From the NCBI RefSeq assembly GCF_039541815.1, contig NZ_BAABGY010000008.1:186001-250000 (forward strand): DNA of 64,000 nucleotides, given 5' to 3'. The notes beneath the pieces were generated by a model. The model saw nothing but the letters and a program-made list of their open reading frames with translations. It had not been told where the DNA came from and did not search any database. Position numbers and translations under genes: made by a program. The stretch comes from Flavisolibacter amylovorans. Its GTDB lineage: Bacteria; Bacteroidota; Bacteroidia; Chitinophagales; Chitinophagaceae. Each line of letters starts with the position of its first letter. Position 1 is the first letter of the stretch. Shown piece by piece: positions 62,659 to 64,000 of the stretch.

Positions 62659-63999
62659 TCAGGGCTTGATTTCCCGCTTCCAGCTTCCGCTGCCATGCGT
62701 GGCGGTCCATAAAAAGGGTTTCTTTTTCTCATCCAGCCATATTTTGCTGTTCCGGATAACGGGGAACTCGAGATCGCTCGAGTTGATGTCGGTGAATTTG
62801 CCGGTCCAGTCCGCCCACGTGATGGAGCCGTCTTTGCGGATGGTGCCTTTCAGGTAAGAGATGCCTTTGGACAGGCCGGGCCGGCGTACAAAAACGGCGG
62901 CGAATACGTTCTTGCCGTAGCCGCAAACTCCGTTGATCGTTACCGGAATATCCTCGCTATACCAATCACCCGCAGGGCGCCGGATCCTGAAGCTAAGGGC
63001 TTTGTCCAGGATCTTTCGAAAGCTGCGTCCCTCATCGGCCGATAGCCAAAGCTCATTCTGGCCGTCGTTGGGATTGGTTCGGGTAAGGGCAAGATAGCTG
63101 CTGTCGTTTCCGGCCCAGGTATTGAGATCGTCGAGGCTTTGGTAGCTGCCCGTAAGTCCCGCTTCCGACCCCTCGATCCGGAGGGAGTACCACCGGTACG
63201 ATCCGTCGGGTTGTCGTTCGCCGCGGTGGGTGCCCGACAGGGAACGGGCGTATAGGATACCGGGGCGGTGGGCGTCGGCCACTACCTTACGCGTGTTGCG
63301 GTCGCCGGGGCCGCCTGTGCCGATGTTGCGGAAGTAAAAAGCTGGATTGCCGGGGTTGCCGATCAGGGCTTGTATGTCGTCGCATACATAGACGCCGCCG
63401 TTGCTTACACTGTGCGGCGCTGTGCTGCTGCTCCCTGACGCGCAGGCAATAAAAAGCCGCCGCGGATCATGCGGATCGGAAGCGATGGAAACGATGCGGT
63501 TGTTGACCGGAGCGAGCCCCTTCAGATCGGCTTCCCTTGCCGGCTCCCCGTTTACGAAGGTGGTATTTATGAGTTCTTGCCACCTGTCGGTTGGACCGTT
63601 CAGATTAGTCAGTGTTTTAAAACGCAGCACACCGGTGCCGAAGTTGAGTGCGCCTCCGTACCCATTTTGAGTACTGGCGAAAACGACAGGTGTGTCGAGC
63701 AACGCAACGGCCACCGCATCGCAATTGCCCTGGATGCTTGGGAGAGGCGGATTGTTCTGGTACCACGACCGGCCACCGTCGTAGCTTTCCACCAGGGCAT
63801 TGTCGGCTTGCGCCTGGGCCACATAGTTCTTATAGCCCGCTACGTCCCAGTTGACTGTGGAGGCGGTGCCGTTGGTGCGGTACATCCGCACCAGTTGATT
63901 ATCGGGCAGCCGGAAGCTGCGTATGTAATGGGTACTGCTGATGCGCCAGTTGTGGAGGCGGGCGAGGTCGCCCACAAAAAACGACTGTTGGGCCATCAC
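62659..63999 (-). CDS. BNR-repeat/sortilin-like secreted protein (partial)
   Basis: A frame of at least 446 residues that runs off the right edge; the true start lies beyond base 64000. It contains repeated beta-propeller phrases of the BNR type (ESYDGGRSWYQN, LWLSADEGRSFRKIL) and ends ATHGSGSWKREIKP, as in sialidase- or xyloglucanase-like beta-propeller proteins. In Bacteroidota these often act on glycans or sit with GH enzymes, here the GH2 gene 100 bp away on the other strand. No catalytic residues can be assigned. Confidence 0.75.
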   Translation of the reverse strand: MMAQQSFFVGDLARLHNWRISSTHYIRSFRLPDNQLVRMYRTNGTASTVNWDVAGYKNYVAQAQADNALVESYDGGRSWYQNNPPLPSIQGNCDAVAVALLDTPVVFASTQNGYGGALNFGTGVLRFKTLTNLNGPTDRWQELINTTFVNGEPAREADLKGLAPVNNRIVSIASDPHDPRRLFIACASGSSSTAPHSVSNGGVYVCDDIQALIGNPGNPAFYFRNIGTGGPGDRNTRKVVADAHRPGILYARSLSGTHRGERQPDGSYRWYSLRIEGSEAGLTGSYQSLDDLNTWAGNDSSYLALTRTNPNDGQNELWLSADEGRSFRKILDKALSFRIRRPAGDWYSEDIPVTINGVCGYGKNVFAAVFVRRPGLSKGISYLKGTIRKDGSITWADWTGKFTDINSSDLEFPVIRNSKIWLDEKKKPFLWTATHGSGSWKREIKP

Positions 64000-64000
64000 C

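Overview
This is a contiguous piece of a Bacteroidota chromosome. The organism is probably a Chitinophaga- or Cytophaga-like soil or aquatic bacterium, though the genus cannot be fixed from sequence alone. Pointers are a type IX secretion (T9SS) sorting domain at the left edge, very long PAS-rich histidine kinases, TAnnTTTG-type promoter elements, DUF3871 in the mobile element, and a GH2 glycosidase with a malectin domain. Host genes look close to 50% GC; the mobile element at 44.26-59.11 kb is visibly more AT-rich.

Layout. 0-10.3 kb is ordinary host sequence: the end of a T9SS cargo protein, a DUF3891 protein, two PAS histidine kinases (11 and 3 PAS domains) and a single-domain response regulator. 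From 10.7 to 58 kb the window is a dense anti-phage and mobile-element island. In order it holds: (1) a ubiquitin-like operon (Ubl, E2-E1 fusion, JAB peptidase; 10.7-13.1 kb) facing a divergent sigma-factor/Panacea-like pair; (2) an AbiE-type toxin-antitoxin pair with a duplicated palindromic operator (15.9-17.5 kb); (3) an 800-bp cluster of twelve CCCGAT/ATCGGG hexamers; (4) a complete Wadjet jetABCD operon (19.3-25.9 kb); (5) a complete qatABCD operon (26.95-31.9 kb) followed by three genes for an unknown protein, a DUF1703-like nuclease and a PIN-like nuclease; (6) a LuxR-type response regulator; (7) a CBASS operon (CD-NTase, stand-alone E2, TIR-STING; 37.2-39.6 kb) facing a divergent sigma-factor / unknown / ImmA-IrrE protease trio; (8) an unrecognised pair encoding a DnaA-like AAA+ protein without the DnaA DNA-binding domain and a partner with an H...E-LLY-FYG motif (41.7-44.2 kb).

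44,264-59,113 is an integrated element. It is bounded by 49-bp direct repeats (one mismatch) that contain a terminator. Just inside both ends lie repeated TGGGTAcG arm-type motifs, and a tyrosine integrase starts at the left end. It carries a polymerase-A-like replication protein, a Sak4-like ATPase, DUF3871 and two probable defence cargoes: an AbiJ-like HEPN operon with tandem small paralogues, and a PLD plus Mrr-type nuclease pair. I see no relaxase, conjugation or virion genes. Two degenerate tRNA-like sequences sit at the right junction, suggesting a repeatedly used tRNA-linked hotspot. Host sequence resumes with a GH2 glycosidase and a BNR-type secreted protein cut by the window edge.

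Common thread. Two unrelated operons using E2-type chemistry each lie head-to-head with a sigma-70-like gene followed by a probable regulatory partner. This suggests inducible defence driven by dedicated sigma factors. The best candidates for undescribed systems are this sigma-gated arrangement, the DnaA-like pair and the AbiJ-like operon.
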